Assembly: GCA_947561585.1 (NCBI GenBank)
Contig: CANNZV010000917.1
Coordinates: 1-64,000, forward strand
Source: Caprella mutica
Lineage: Eukaryota > Arthropoda > Malacostraca > Amphipoda > Caprellidae
Length of the DNA: 64,000 nucleotides
Reading direction: 5' to 3'
The notes beneath the pieces are model-generated. The model worked only from the letters and a program-made list of their open reading frames with translations, was not told the DNA's origin and did not search any database. The translations under genes and the position numbers were made by a program. Within the stretch, counting starts at the first letter, position 1; each line of letters opens with the position of its first letter. Shown here piece after piece: positions 21,113-33,458 of this stretch.

Positions 21113-23065
21113 ACTTATTAATAATTTTCAATTTCATAGCTTACGATATTTAAATATACTTTTTTGGCATTAATTAAATAAACTACATGTTATTTCTCTA
21201 TATGCTTCAAATTACACTTTACCTTTAATTTATCCCTAATTTTCTGTTAAAATATTTACCCTGACAAAGTTTTAATATCAGCAACTGCAATTAATGACTT
21301 ATTGTTTTTTTTTGCTTAAAAAGACAATATTTTTACATTAAATACAAGAAGAATGAAATCTTCACAGAGGAGAAAAATTAATGAAATAAAAACATTTAAA
21401 AAAATATAAACATATGGAAAATTATTATGCACTTTACCATATAATATTTTACCATGGTGACTCACTATTTTTAATGATGCAACTAAGATTTAATTTTAAT
21501 ATCTCTCCGTTCTTCTTCTTTTTCTCTCTTTGCATTATTTTTCTTCCTCTCCATTCACAAATTCCCCCCCCCCCCCACTACTCTAAGGTCACAGAGTATG
21601 TATGGGGTGACTCTCTTATTGCCGGACACACTGTCACATTACCGTGCATAAAATTAGGAAGAGACATTAAATGGTAACTTAACAAGAAGATTTCACTGCA
21701 GGGTGTACTGACACAAAGTGTGTTTTTTAAAGAATGATTTAATGCCCACTCTAACTTACCCACATGTCATTTGTTTTAATGCACAGCTTTGCCTTTTAAA
21801 TCTCTCACTGTGACTCACTGTACAGCTACTTACATCACTGTACAGACAGGCTACAGGTAGGAATAAGTTAAAGCAGGACACTATGAGAGTGACTGTTGCT
21901 TACAGTCTGTCACAGGAGTAGAAATGACTCTTTCCATTAATTTATCTATTATAATAAGGAATTCTACCGTTACAGTAACAAATGTGTCAGAAAAGTAAGG
22001 GTGTTACAATAGAACTTATTTAGGCGATAGTACCTATTCAATATAATAACTACCTGGGGACTGTAAGGTTTACCTTGTAAGGTGGTACAGAGGTGTCTGT
22101 AATCACCACATTGGTGCACCATTGGCTCTATTATGTGGGCTGTGTGGCTAATAAGGATAGGCAGTGTCTTTTTGTCAAACAGCCTGGGGACTAGGTACTC
22201 TATCACTCCTTTTAGAGGTGCATGGGGAAATGCTTTTAATATCATTGCTATGATGTACTAAAATCATTCTACCATTGCTTGACTATATCAGTATTAAGTA
22301 TTGTATGTACAATTACGATGGCTATTGTTTTCATGGGGTGACAAATGAAAGTTCGAAGGTCAAACTCTCAGCAAATATTCTTTCCAAGAAACAACAAATG
22401 TTTGCTTGTGATTATTAGACAGATTTCTGGGAGATGCAACGAATGTTATATAGAGGGATTGTCATTTCACAGACAATGGCGTTCATATACTATCACATAT
22501 AAATAAGAAAATGAACTTAGTGAAACAATTACTAATGTGAGCTTTATATAGAGTGAATTAGTACATTCTATTCTTCATCTAGTTAGTTAAATTTATTTAA
22601 TCAACTGAATATAGTACTCAAATATAATTATATGTAACCTTCCTAATTAGCTACTTTACATAAAGTTAGACTTATTATTCATATTTTTTGTAATGTGGAG
22701 TGTAACAAACTTCACTAACTTTAAATTAGGTCTTCAAGTTACTTTGCTGACAATTTATTTTCATATTTTTCATTCTTTTTAACATATCATGATTTGATGT
22801 GACTTCTAGTAAATAGGTTTCAGTATTCTTTAAATATTTAACTAAATCATACGAAAAAAGAATATCAATACAATTTATGATATTTTATTCAATTCCTATC
22901 TCACAAATAAATTCTGTTAATTAGATTAAAGGTTATCCTTCTGTGAAAGAAGGTTTGATAATCCAGGTGTTAGTGTCACATATTAGGCAGGTAAGTACTT
23001 TCACCTTAAAGTGCACCTGTACATGTACCAATGCACTGTGCACCCAATGCACTGTGTGCAGTATT
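21113..23065. other. no gene recognised
   Basis: Intergenic sequence with a poly-C run at about 21566-21577 and a few short open frames without recognisable motifs. Confidence 0.45.
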
Positions 23066-23071
23066 ATACTG

Positions 23072-23135
23072 TGAGGTAAACCTCTTGTTATTGGGTAAAC
23101 CTCTTGTTATTAGGTAAACCTCTTGTTATTAGGTT
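23072..23135. repeat. 19 bp short tandem repeat, three copies
   Basis: GGTAAACCTCTTGTTATTA is repeated three times in tandem, with a partial fourth copy. Confidence 0.85.
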
Positions 23136-23659
23136 TACTTGTTCCCAAATATATTCGGTAAACCTTTGCAGATGATGAAGAATCAGGTCACCAAACAAAG
23201 TGATTTAAATAGTTCCAAATCACTATTATTAGCATTATTAATATCATTCAAAAAGTTGTTCCTTACCAATATTTTTCACTATAATACTATTGTCATGCGA
23301 TCATCTATTTTATTTATTATTATACATTACAGCTGTTTAAGTTTCCATTCACATCTCTGTCCCATTCTTCAAACTCTTTCTTTGACCCAGTCACATGCTG
23401 TCACGGATCACATTCACATGTCAAGCATATGTGACACACATCAGAATGTGATCGAATACAATTCAGGTTATGCTTTTATCTTATTAATAATTGTGTATAG
23501 TATTTTCCAGCACTACTTAGTTCAGTGTCTCACCAAACTCCCCAAACAATGGGTATAATGTTTGAAATTGTGAGCATTATTGGGTACTGAGGAGAAATTA
23601 GATGTCACGATTGCTTCTAAATGTCAAGCCGAAGAGAGGGGAGATTGGTAAGATTGTCT

Positions 23660-24015
23660 GACACCTGTTATGGTGAGTAAACACCTGTTTTGGTGAGTAA
23701 ACATCTGTTATGGTGAGTAAACACCTGTTATGGTGATTAAACACCTGTTATGGTGAGTAAACACCTGTTATGGTGAGTAAACACCTGTTATGGTGAGTAA
23801 ACACCTGTTATGGTGAGTAAACACCTGTTATGGTGAGTAAACACCTGTTATGGTGAGTAAACACCTGTTATGGTGAGTAAACACCTGTTATGGTGAGTAA
23901 ACACCTGTTATGGTGAGTAAACACCTGTTATGGTGAGTAAACACCTGTTATGGTGAGTAAACACCTGTTATGGTGAGTAAACACCTGTTATGGTGAGTAA
24001 ACACCTGTTATGGTG
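23660..24015. repeat. 20 bp minisatellite, about 18 copies
   Basis: The unit ACACCTGTTATGGTGAGTAA is almost perfectly homogeneous after the first few diverged copies, which suggests recent expansion. Each unit contains the E-box-like CACCTG. Confidence 0.95.
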
Positions 24016-24289
24016 TTTACTCTATTCAGTGTTTAGAAAAGTACAGTTTTTTATTGTGCATGATATTGTTATTTTATTCAACTATCTATACATAGTAATA
24101 GCAAATAAGGTATAATCAATGCAATGCACATTATGCATTTTACTCTAAATTATAAATAAAAGTGAAAAAGTTCTTATCGAACAAAGTGCCTGCAGTAACA
24201 GTTCAGTTACTACAAATGTTGCTCGTCACGAAGACAAACATTACACCTGTCTGTGAAGTGAATATACACATATAATTTAAATGGGATGT

Positions 24290-24435
24290 GTATACAGTGT
24301 AACTGTGATATACCAGTATCGGCATCTTTAATATACTATGTATCACAATCTATGATATACTACCTATCGTCCTCTATGCTTTACCACATACTGGTGCCAA
24401 ATGCCAATGATATACCACCCTATATATGTGATATA
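24290..24435. repeat. degenerate ATATACC repeat, left part
   Basis: Loosely spaced GATATACC motifs, continued after the mariner-type insertion at 25600-25675 and beyond 25860. The array was split by that transposon. Confidence 0.6.
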
Positions 24436-25598
24436 CAGGGTGGCGCAAAAAAAGGAAACCCATTTTCAAACTAGTTTATTTTACAAACTTTCAAAGCTAG
24501 AAATTTTCTAAAAACACAGTTTTATTCGTTTACTTTTTCTGCATCTAGCTTGATAATCTGTTAAGAGTTACGACAAAAATTTATTATTCTGCAGCGAATT
24601 AAAAAAAGGTACCTAAAAATGGCTTGCGCAAGCACGAAATGTATGAAAAAAATCATAAGAGGTATACTTCATTTTATATGGATGTAAAAACATTAAATTC
24701 TACTATTTTTGTAACAAATAAGAGAAAATAAAACAATTGATTACCATTTGAAAGTTGTTTTTTGAAGGTAAAATTGATATCTTCATAAAAATCATCTCGC
24801 CATTAATTTTTATCTCGTATTCGATACCCTCAAAAAGCAGCTTTCAAAAGAACAGAGTTTTTGTTGTGACAATTTTTTTAAACACATAGTTTTACGCAGG
24901 TTCAACTTCATTTTGAACATTGCTTTCCGGAAAGATTTCCACCAACTGTAAAACCACATTGACGAATGTTAATAAGTTCAAAACTGAAGAAACCACTTCA
25001 AATTTGAACAAAAAGTGATCATGTCGAAGGAGAAAAGAATGAACACATGAAAACATTAATCTTTTTCATGAACAGCATATTGAGAATACAGAAATGTAAA
25101 TCAGAAGGTAAGGATTAGATATCATTTGAGACACATTTTAATAAATTGTTAAACACGATTCGAGATATTATCCTTTTAAGAAGCATGTAATTAAGGCTCG
25201 AACTCTTAGAACTGATTTAAAAACAGTCTAAATTTTGCAAAATGGTTTCTGCAAAAAAATGCACATTTTGTAGAAGATATCGTGATTGGTGACGAAGATA
25301 TATTTCCATGAATGAAAGAATCAATAACCAAAACGTTAATTGAATGAAAAATTGTAGGATTAAATTTTTACTACTACCATATGGAAGTAAATTATTCCTA
25401 TTATGAATTTTTTTTTGCGTATTTCGTGCCCGCGCAAGCCATTTTTAGGTACCTTTTTTTAATTTGCTGCAGGCAGATTATCAAAATAGATGCAGAAAAA
25501 GTGAACAAATAAAACTATGTATTTAGAAAGTTTCTAGCTTTGATAGTTTGTAAAATAAACTAGTTTGAAAATGGGTTTCCTTTTTTTGCGCCACCCTG
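24436..25598. mobile_element. mariner-type transposon with about 200 bp TIRs (1163 bp)
   Basis: The ends CAGGGTGGCGCAAAAAAAGG and the exact inverse are flanked by TA on each side (24434-24435, 25599-25600). The TIRs stay similar for about 190-200 bp, including GAAACCCATTTTCAAACTAG and GGTACCT with GCGCAAGC at their inner limit. The central 750 bp has no open frame over 60 codons. TA duplication fits the Tc1/mariner (IS630) superfamily; the long TIRs and empty centre mark it as a non-autonomous or decayed copy. Confidence 0.85.
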
Positions 25599-25675
25599 TA
25601 CTATATACTGGCGCCAGTGATATACCAGCCTCTATGATATACCATATAATGGCACCAGCAATGTATCCTACTTAA

Positions 25676-25858
25676 TGAAAATGATATATCAATCTTCCTA
25701 TATGATATATCAATCTTGCTATATGATATATCAATCTTCCTATATGATATATCAATCTTGCTATATGATATATCAATCTTCCTATATGATATATCAATCT
25801 TGCTATATGATATATCAATCTTCCTATATGATATATCAATCTTGCTATATCATATATC
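25676..25858. repeat. 21/42 bp ATGATATATCAATCTT minisatellite
   Basis: The unit is ATGATATATCAATCTTCCTA plus T, alternating strictly with a CTTGCTAT version, so the true unit is a 42 bp dimer repeated about four times. Open frames exist on both strands only because the unit length is a multiple of three. Confidence 0.95.
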
Positions 25859-25859
25859 A

Positions 25860-26400
25860 CTCTGCATGTTATATCCTTATTTATCGAAAGTGATATACCA
25901 ATTCCTATGTTATACCACTATATCTGGTGACTGTTGTAACATTTTCAGCACACGACATATCTGTTTTGGGCTCAGTCCTTGACATATCTCTATCATACTG
26001 TGGATATATCGTCAGTACTATATAACTTACTCTAATTAATGCTCCTATTTTGGCTCTTCTTAAAGTTTATGACATATTGCATCTAATAATATATCTTTAA
26101 ATTGCTACTAATTTAACATGTCTGATTTTGAATGCTGGTAAATGATTAGACTAATTTTATTTAATATTTTCTCTGTACTTACATATACTTAATGAATAGT
26201 TAAAACATATGCACATCTATATGTTAGCTACTAAATAAAGATTAATTATTACTTACAATCTCTACTATTTTTTTGATATAAAAAATGTTCAGTTCACTAC
26301 TAAATATTGTGATAGTCAATAATTGAGTAGTGTTTTATTTTTATTTCTCTAAAAAACGGATAGGAAATCTTACTATAATTTGTTTGTCTACTTTATCTTC
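25860..26400. other. degenerate ATATACC repeat tail, then unique sequence
   Basis: Loose GATATACCA motifs continue to about 25930; the rest is AT-rich sequence without features. Confidence 0.4.
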
Positions 26401-26404
26401 TCAC

Positions 26405-26770
26405 GCTTCATTTTCTTTGTTTCTCACTCTACCTCACTCTACAGCAGCATGACTCATTACATTTTCTTTGTTTCTCACTCTATCTCACTCGACAGCAGCG
26501 CGACTCATCACATTTTCTTTGTTTCTCACTCTATCTCACTCTACAGCACCGTGACTCATCACATTTGCTTTGTTTCTCACTCTATCTCACTCTACAGCAC
26601 CGTGACTCATCACATTTGCTTTGTTTCTCACTCTATCTCACTCTACAGCAGCGTGACTCATCACATTTTCTTTGTTTCTCACTCTATCTCACTCTACAGC
26701 AGCGTGACTCATCACATTTTCTTTGTTTCTCACTCTATCTCACTCTACAGCAGCGTGACTCATCACTTTT
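26405..26770. repeat. 51 bp minisatellite, about 7 copies
   Basis: The unit is CTCACTCTATCTCACTCTAC plus AGCAGCGTGACTCATCACAT and TTTCTTTGTTT. Since 51 is a multiple of three, two frames stay open (17-residue repeats H-H-I-F-F-V-S-H-S-I-S-L-Y-S-S-V-T); this is not taken as coding. Each unit includes TGACTCATCA, an AP-1-like motif. Confidence 0.95.
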
Positions 26771-26802
26771 CATCCCTATATGCTAATGTTCTCATTGCGT
26801 AA

Positions 26803-27216
26803 TTTCCTTTTAACTTTGTCTATTATTGGCATCTTTAGCCATGATAATAATTACCATATAACTCATTATATTTGGTTTCCTCTTCTCACGTTAGAGACTA
26901 AAGGGAAAATGAGGCTATATTTGTATATTATAGTTCAATGGTAGATGTGAAGAAATATCTCATGAAAAGTTGGGATATGGCATTAATGTGTTTCTAAAGA
27001 ATTGCTATATTTATCTGTAATTACCTTCACCCTGCGTTAATTGGAATAATATTTAATCTCATAAAATACATTTCAAAGATTAAACTCATCAATATCAGGT
27101 ATCAAGACTCATCAAACTAATTAACACTCTAACTAACAATAAAGTATCAAGGTTTCCTCTGTAGTCTGCTACATATAATATGAAGGACATGTATGTAATA
27201 AAATAACTACAGACAG
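26803..27216. other. no gene recognised
   Basis: AT-rich intergenic sequence. Confidence 0.45.
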
Positions 27217-27785
27217 GCCTGATTTTAGGAATGGAGGCGAAGTTATTACATAACTGTAACGTCTTAAACATTTCATTTTCTATGAGTTAGAATAAAAGAA
27301 AATGATTGCCAGATTCACCTGATGAAATCATGGCTACCAATTTAAAATAAAAGATACATAATACTTTATAATTAACTTTTTCTTACATGTCCGAAAGGGT
27401 GAAACTATCCGATAATCGAAACTTACCCAACTGGTGCAAATATTTTACAGTGTATGAATTTCTGTTAGTTTACAATAATTATATTAATCAGTGCATCATA
27501 CTAATTACTCACCTATACTGAGTGAGACATAAGTTATTGTTCAATTTCAAAACTTTTAATTCAATCGTTACTTTAAACTTCAATCACAAAATATATCCTC
27601 CCCCCATAAAAAAAGAAATATATCAATATGTAAGCTAAGTCTAGCCCTCAAGACCATTTTTTATTCTACCTCATAGAATGGTTTGAAATGAATTACAATT
27701 ATATAATAACTTCGAGTCATGTCTTGCTGTCAATACCATTTGACATAAATCTGAGTCATGATTTTGGTGCTTCAGTCTGCTATCA
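27217..27785. repeat. long interspersed repeat, copy 2
   Basis: Homologue of 18672-19497 in the same orientation. It includes the end of the TA-flanked MITE family (about 27385-27428, GATAATCGAAACTTACCC) and TACTCACCTATACTGAGTGA. It is shorter than copy 1 and lacks the left MITE end. Confidence 0.5.
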
Positions 27786-28339
27786 TAATTTAAAGTCTGT
27801 TTTCCATTTGAAAATAGCAATGCAAATTAACCTTTAATAACTTTTCTTAGCCCTACTCTTAATGAACATAATTAATCGTAGTAAGTAAGAGCATATACCT
27901 TACTCTTACTCTTAGTACACTTACTCTTTATTGATCAAAGTGTTCTGTCCTCTATAGTTTCAAACTCTGGTATACCATCTACCCATTTATCTAAAAACAG
28001 TCGCATCTTTCAACACATTTGGGTATAAATTGAAGCACAAATTATTTATAAATATCTGTACATTGTGGAAATTAACTTTATCGTACTTTCAAATTCATTA
28101 AGTCTTTATCCTTATCCATTTCATTGGATAATTGGAAACCGAGTAAATTAATTAACTATGTTTTTTACAATAGGAGAATAGAAATATGTTTATCAACTGA
28201 CATTTCAAGAGTGTCTTTTCTCTAGTTTCTGCATTGCAGACTATAGTTTTCTTTGCAATTTAATTATCAATGCTTTTAGTTTGCCATTATTTGCAAAATA
28301 GAATAAAATCTCTTATCAATAATTATTGCAATCATATTA

Positions 28340-28571
28340 CACTGAGAAAAAGTATCGAGTCAACCTGACTCATCGCTTGAGTCAAGGCTGCAAAACTCCA
28401 ACATTGGAGGTTTTTTTTCTTGATCGACTCTACCTGAGTCAATCTGACTATTTAGGAGTCATTATGACTCTTGTTTCTGAGTAAAATATTAGAATGAGTC
28501 AAATTGACTCACATTTTCAGCCGCTTTTGGGACAAACTGAAAACTCAAATTTTAGTCTTTTTTCTTCAGTG
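28340..28571. mobile_element. TA-flanked MITE with many TGAGTCA motifs (232 bp)
   Basis: The ends CACTGAGAAAAAG and (inverted) CACTGAAGAAAAAAG are flanked by TA. Inside are repeated GAGTCA/TGACTC words in both orientations, including TGAGTCAAATTGACTCA. No coding. Confidence 0.7.
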
Positions 28572-28810
28572 TATTTAGATTATTTAGACTATAACGGCAG
28601 ATAGCACACTAATCAGTTTTACTCTTTAATACAAGAAATATTGAAAACTGATCCATGGTATGAAAAATCAAATCAGCTTTGTTAAAATGAAATTAATCTA
28701 CAAAATTAAAACAAGAGAACATTATTGATCAAGCCCACATATAACTAAATAAATAGTTTTCGAACAAAAATAAAAAGACAAAAGAGAACATTACAAACGG
28801 AGAATGGACT

Positions 28811-29504
28811 CTTTCCCATTTCACGACCCCCACCAATTTAATTATAATTAATTATTTCATATGTACTTTTGTCTATAGAAACCGAAAATCATAACTGATT
28901 TTTGTAGAAACTAATACTTTTTGAGATGTTATTTATTCCCTATATATTACTGAAGGATTGAGAACTTAAAAAAAAATAGTTTTCACGGTTTTTTGCCAAT
29001 TCTGGTCAAAGAAGAATCCGCTAGTTTGTTGTACTGCACACTTCGTGATTGATTTATGACCTGGCAGGGAGATTGGGGGGGGGGGGTGGCATGACCCCTA
29101 TTACGCATATATCAGTATTAAAGCAATAAATATAAAATATCACGGAAACTGGAACTATTTGATATAGGTATTTAGTGGGGCGATTCAAACCCCCGCCCCG
29201 AGCCCCCCTGCCAGGTTATTAATCAATAATGAAGTGTGCAGTACTGCAAACAAGACGATACAATAAACTACATTACAATTTGATGTAAGAAAATCGATAA
29301 TATTTGATTAACTTCAATGAAAACACTAGTTTTTTTCAAAGTTTTCTATCCTTCAGTAATACATAGGAAATAAATAACTTTAAACCCTCATATCTCACAA
29401 AGTATTAGTTTCATCATAAAACGGTTTTGATTTTCGGATTTTATGGACAAAAATACACATAAAAAAATTAAATTAAATTTGGTGGGAGTCGTCATATGGG
29501 AAAG
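28811..29504. mobile_element. foldback repeat (about 694 bp)
   Basis: Two imperfect arms of about 280 bp face each other. The left arm starts CTTTCCCATTTCACGACCCC and its partner ends GGGAGTCGTCATATGGGAAAG. Internal matches include AAAATCATAAC/GTTTTGATTTTC, AGTATTAGTTT, and GCACACTTC/GAAGTGTGC. The centre (29070-29190) has a poly-G run and its C-rich counterpart. No coding. Confidence 0.75.
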
Positions 29505-30780
29505 ATTTGGAAAATAATGTTAATATTGCAATCTGTAATTTCAAGAAGGTAATTTTAAACTCATGGTTGGCGGTTTTTTCTTAGTTATTAAGTTTTCGAA
29601 TATAAAGATGCCTATTCATTAAAACCTGGACCAAACAATGAATTTTTAGGTATAATATTAGGTTAATTTTAAAAAAATTCCATATAAAGTGTTTAAAATG
29701 AATAACGAAATGTTTATGTTATTCACTCAAATGTTGACTTTTCACTTTAAAACTTCAGTAGAATTTGACGTTAAGAGACATGAAGTGTTTATTTTGAAGA
29801 TAATATTACATTCACACGCTGACTATATAATACAATGCATTCCATTGAGAACCCGTTATTCTTTATGAACAAAATAAACTAGTTCTTAACTGCAGTTCAG
29901 TCAATTGATGTAGGGAAGTTGTGCGAGTTTTGTTGAATATTAAGTTGTTTTGAAAATTTATTCAGAAAAGAATGAATTAGCAAGAAGTTCGAATTCAAAA
30001 GTTAGGAAATAAGTAACACATTATGGGATTTAGGTTTCACCCAATCAATGAAATAGAAATCAAAATGCAATATATTTGTTTCCAAGCTGTCTCTCACTTA
30101 AAGTTATATGTTAACATTAATTTAGTCTGTTGCTGATCCACTAGAGAGGGTTTGACTGGCTGGTGAGTGTGCCTTAGTTTCCGTGTGGGTTCCCTCATTG
30201 CCATTTACCTTTAATTAACTCACAGCTCTAAACTGTTACAATCTTCAACACCACAATACTTACCGATAAGAATTACCAGTAATGCCCAGGAAGCTGCATT
30301 GGGTTAATTGTTCAGATATATCTACATTATTTCTTTACAGTCTAGCTAGCTAGACTGGAGTTTTTCCCTTATACGCTATTGCTGACTTCAAATCCACATG
30401 TGCGCATGCGTGGTAATTTATTCAGTTTCCTTATAGATTCTCGTTCATTCATTAAATTTGAAAGTTCGATGAAACTATTCAATAATTTAGACACATGAAT
30501 TTACCTGATATGGGCATAGATACAAGTCCAAATGTGATGAAGGGGAAATCTATTGTATCACATCATGAGAAAACTAACTTTATCTGCATCACGAAATTCA
30601 CTGTCATTATTATAATTCAACATTCAGTCAAAACTCAAAAAGGCAATTGAAGCTTGAGAAAAAAAATCCACACACTATAGCATAAAAGAAACGCCTTTAC
30701 TTTAAGATGATTTTACCTATATATAGTATATATACGCGATATACCAATTGTAATACTAACACTGGGAAAGTCCATCTCAA
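29505..30780. other. no gene recognised
   Basis: AT-rich intergenic sequence. No repeat of note. Confidence 0.45.
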
Positions 30781-30851
30781 TCTGAAACACTCGGGTGTTA
30801 CAGGTTTACCCTATAGGATTTGTCTCTAAAGTGAGACACTTAAGTGCTTCT

Positions 30852-31455
30852 ACAATAATTACCTTCGCAGAATGCGGGAAGGTCATATTTTCATCGGAAT
30901 TTGTTTATTTATTTATTTATTTATCATCTTGTTATTCGCTTAACTGAAAAAGTGTTCAACCAAATAGCCTGAAATTTGGTGAAACGATTGGTCCATGTCC
31001 AGTGACCTGCTGCTAGAATTTTGGGAGCAACCTGGTCAAAGGTCAAGGTCACGGTCATTTATAACTCAAAAAGTATCGAACCATAATTGCATGAAACTTG
31101 GTGGGACGATTGGTCAATATACAGGAACAATTTGTTAAATTTTGGGAGTGATCGGGTCAAAGGTCAAGGCCATTTGTAACTCAATAACTCCAAAAGTATT
31201 CAACCAAATTTTCTGAAATTTGATGGGACGATTGGTCAATATCCAGGAACGATCTGGTAGAATTTTGGAAGCGATTCGGTCAAAGGTTAAGGTCAAGGTC
31301 ATTTATAACTCGATAACTCAAAAGTATTTGTACCATATTGCATGAAACTTGGTGGAACGATTGGTTATTATCCAGTTAGCAGTTTCCTAAATTTTGGGAG
31401 AGAACGGGACAAGCGGAGGCGAAGGTATCCGCTCTACTGAATGCACATAATCTAG
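30852..31455. repeat. composite repeat with four tandem AGGTCAAGGTCA units
   Basis: Starts TTACCTTCGCAGAATGCGGG and ends GGCGAAGGTATCCGCTCTAC, so its outer ends are partly inverted. A (TTTA)n tract at 30900-30925 follows the start. Four diverged units of about 110-120 bp follow, each with GAAA(C/T)TTG(G/A)TGG, GACGATTGGT, TTTTGG(G/A)AG and GGTCAAAGGT(C/T)AAGG. An old dispersed element is likely; no coding was seen. Confidence 0.65.
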
Positions 31456-31612
31456 TTTTGATATAATTAGAGGAGTGTTTCATGAGTTATAAAGTGTTTC
31501 AGTATCTCAGCTGTAAGTCGTACCTGAAGTTTTTTCCATTATTTTAACGAAGGATACCGAAACACTTTCAGGCTCTTGAAACACTTAAGTATATCAAAAT
31601 TATAATTAAATC
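31456..31612. repeat. small foldback (AAGTGTTTC)
   Basis: GAGTGTTTCATGAGTTATAA with AGTGTTTCAGTAT on the left pairs with CCGAAACACTTTCAGG and CTTGAAACACTT on the right. The arms are about 40 bp. Confidence 0.6.
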
Positions 31613-31983
31613 ACGTAAGCGTCTTGTGTCGAAGACGAAGCTTATTGGACAATATTAACTATGCTTTACAGATATACATTGTCAGTAGCTTTGCATGACT
31701 ATGTAAATGAACAGTTAGAAAAATTTAGAGCTTGTTCTCAGTTCAGATCTTATAATACACCTACACATCTCCCATGACATATTTTCACTATCATTGCTAA
31801 ACTACTATAAATGCCCTCTTCATTACCACGTAGCAGTGGGAGGGGTGAGGGTTGTTTCACGGAAGGATATGCACAGGTATAGTGGTCAGGTAATCTTTTC
31901 ATTTTCCGGTACTTTAAGTGCTATCAAACGATGAACTGCACTGTGGTTGCCTATATCAGTTATATAGCGATGAGATTCATGTA

Positions 31984-32115
31984 CATAGATGTAGTGATCA
32001 AATACATGTATTTATCATAAAGCAATGAAATACATGTATATCATATAGTGACGAAATACATGTATATATCATATAGTGATGAAATACAAGTATGTATCAT
32101 ATAGCGATGGAATAT
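31984..32115. repeat. about 36 bp tandem repeat, four copies
   Basis: GATGAAATACATGTATATAT plus CATATAGT is repeated with substitutions. Confidence 0.8.
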
Positions 32116-32815
32116 ATGTATGTATTTTATCCCAATGTTTTATTTGTATATATCTATATATCGATGTTTATATAGATATTCCTATTGTCTCTATAATATG
32201 CACGTTATTTACATTTTTATACTGAAATACTGTACACTGTGCAGGGAGGAAGAACATATAATAAAGATGAAAAACATATTCTCTGTGTGTTTATTCTCTA
32301 TTTTGTTTGCAATTCCACATCCCTTATGTGTATTGTCACGAAGTCAATGTTCGCGCTTTCTCAAGCACTGAGAAAATTATTCCTAATGATGATAAATTGT
32401 GATGATATTAATGCTTACGGTTTTATAGCTATAAAACAAATAGTTTAATAAGAATACTTATCGAAAACTATCAGACGACCTCATTTCTATAAAAGCTAAC
32501 TATTTTTGAAGAAAAATGATATGGAAAAAAATAATAGTTATAGTTATTATAGATATGTGGTCGTTCGACAGTTATAAATAATAATTCTTATTAAACTGTT
32601 TGTTTTTTTATTATAAAATATGATCTTCAACTCAGTGCTCATATATATTCATCAATAGAAATAAATTAATCAGTTCTATTTCTTTTCCTACCATTCTGTA
32701 CAAAAATCATAATAGTTTGTGTATGTTGAAGCTATTATTTATTTATTTCCTAGTAAAGATATCAATGACTAAACTTTTTAGAAATATATGAAATTTAAAA
32801 ACATGTTTGGACTCT
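32116..32815. other. no gene recognised
   Basis: AT-rich. Inverted similarity between 32450-32490 and 32530-32600 (GAATACTTATCGAAAACTAT; CGACAGTTATAAATAATAAT) suggests a small decayed foldback. Confidence 0.4.
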
Positions 32816-32817
32816 TT

Positions 32818-33222
32818 AGGTACTATCAGAGTGATACTATCAAGAGTACTATCAGAGTGGTACTATCAAGAGTACTATCAGAATGGTACTATCAAGAGTA
32901 GTATCAGAGTGGTACTATCAAGAGTAGTATCAGAGTGGTACTATCAAGAGTAGTATCAGAGTGGTACTATCAAGAGTACTATCAGAGTGGTACCTACTAT
33001 CAAGAGTACTATCAGAGTGGTACTATCAAGAGTAGTATCAGAGAGGTACTATCAAGAGTAGTATCAGAGTGGTACTATCAAGAGTAGTATCAGAGTGGTA
33101 CTATCAAGAGTAGTATCAGAGTGGTACTATCAAGAGTAGTATCAGAGTGGTACTATCAAGAGTAGTATCAGAGTGGTACTATCAAGGGAAATATCAGAGT
33201 GGTACTATCAAGAGTACTATCA
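32818..33222. repeat. 26 bp minisatellite, about 15 copies
   Basis: The unit is GGTACTATCAAGAGTAGTAT plus CAGAGT. It is directly followed by the related 25 bp array. Confidence 0.95.
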
Positions 33223-33458
33223 GAGTGATACTCTTTAGGTACTATCAGAGTGGTACTCTTTAGGTACTATCAGAGTGGTACTCTTTAGGTACTATCAGAG
33301 TGGTACTCTTTAGGTACTATCAGAGTGGTACTCTTTAGGTACTATCAGAGTGGTACTCTTTAGGTACTATCAGAGTGGTACTCTTTAGGTACTATCAGAG
33401 TGGTACTCTTTAGGTACTATCAGAGTGGTACTCTTTAGGTACTATCAGAGTGGTACTC
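33223..33458. repeat. 25 bp minisatellite, about 9 copies
   Basis: The unit is GGTACTCTTTAGGTACTATC plus AGAGT. It shares GTACTATCAGAGTGGTACT with the preceding array but replaces the AAGAGTAG part by CTCTTTAG, so one array seeded the other. The copies are nearly identical. Confidence 0.95.

Noticed and set aside
25672..25893. Open frames on both strands over the ATGATATATCAATCTT array
   Set aside because: Simple consequence of a stop-free 21 bp unit.
26380..26802. 140-codon ORF with 17-residue repeats
   Set aside because: It is the translation of the 51 bp minisatellite; another frame is open too, as expected from a unit that is a multiple of three.
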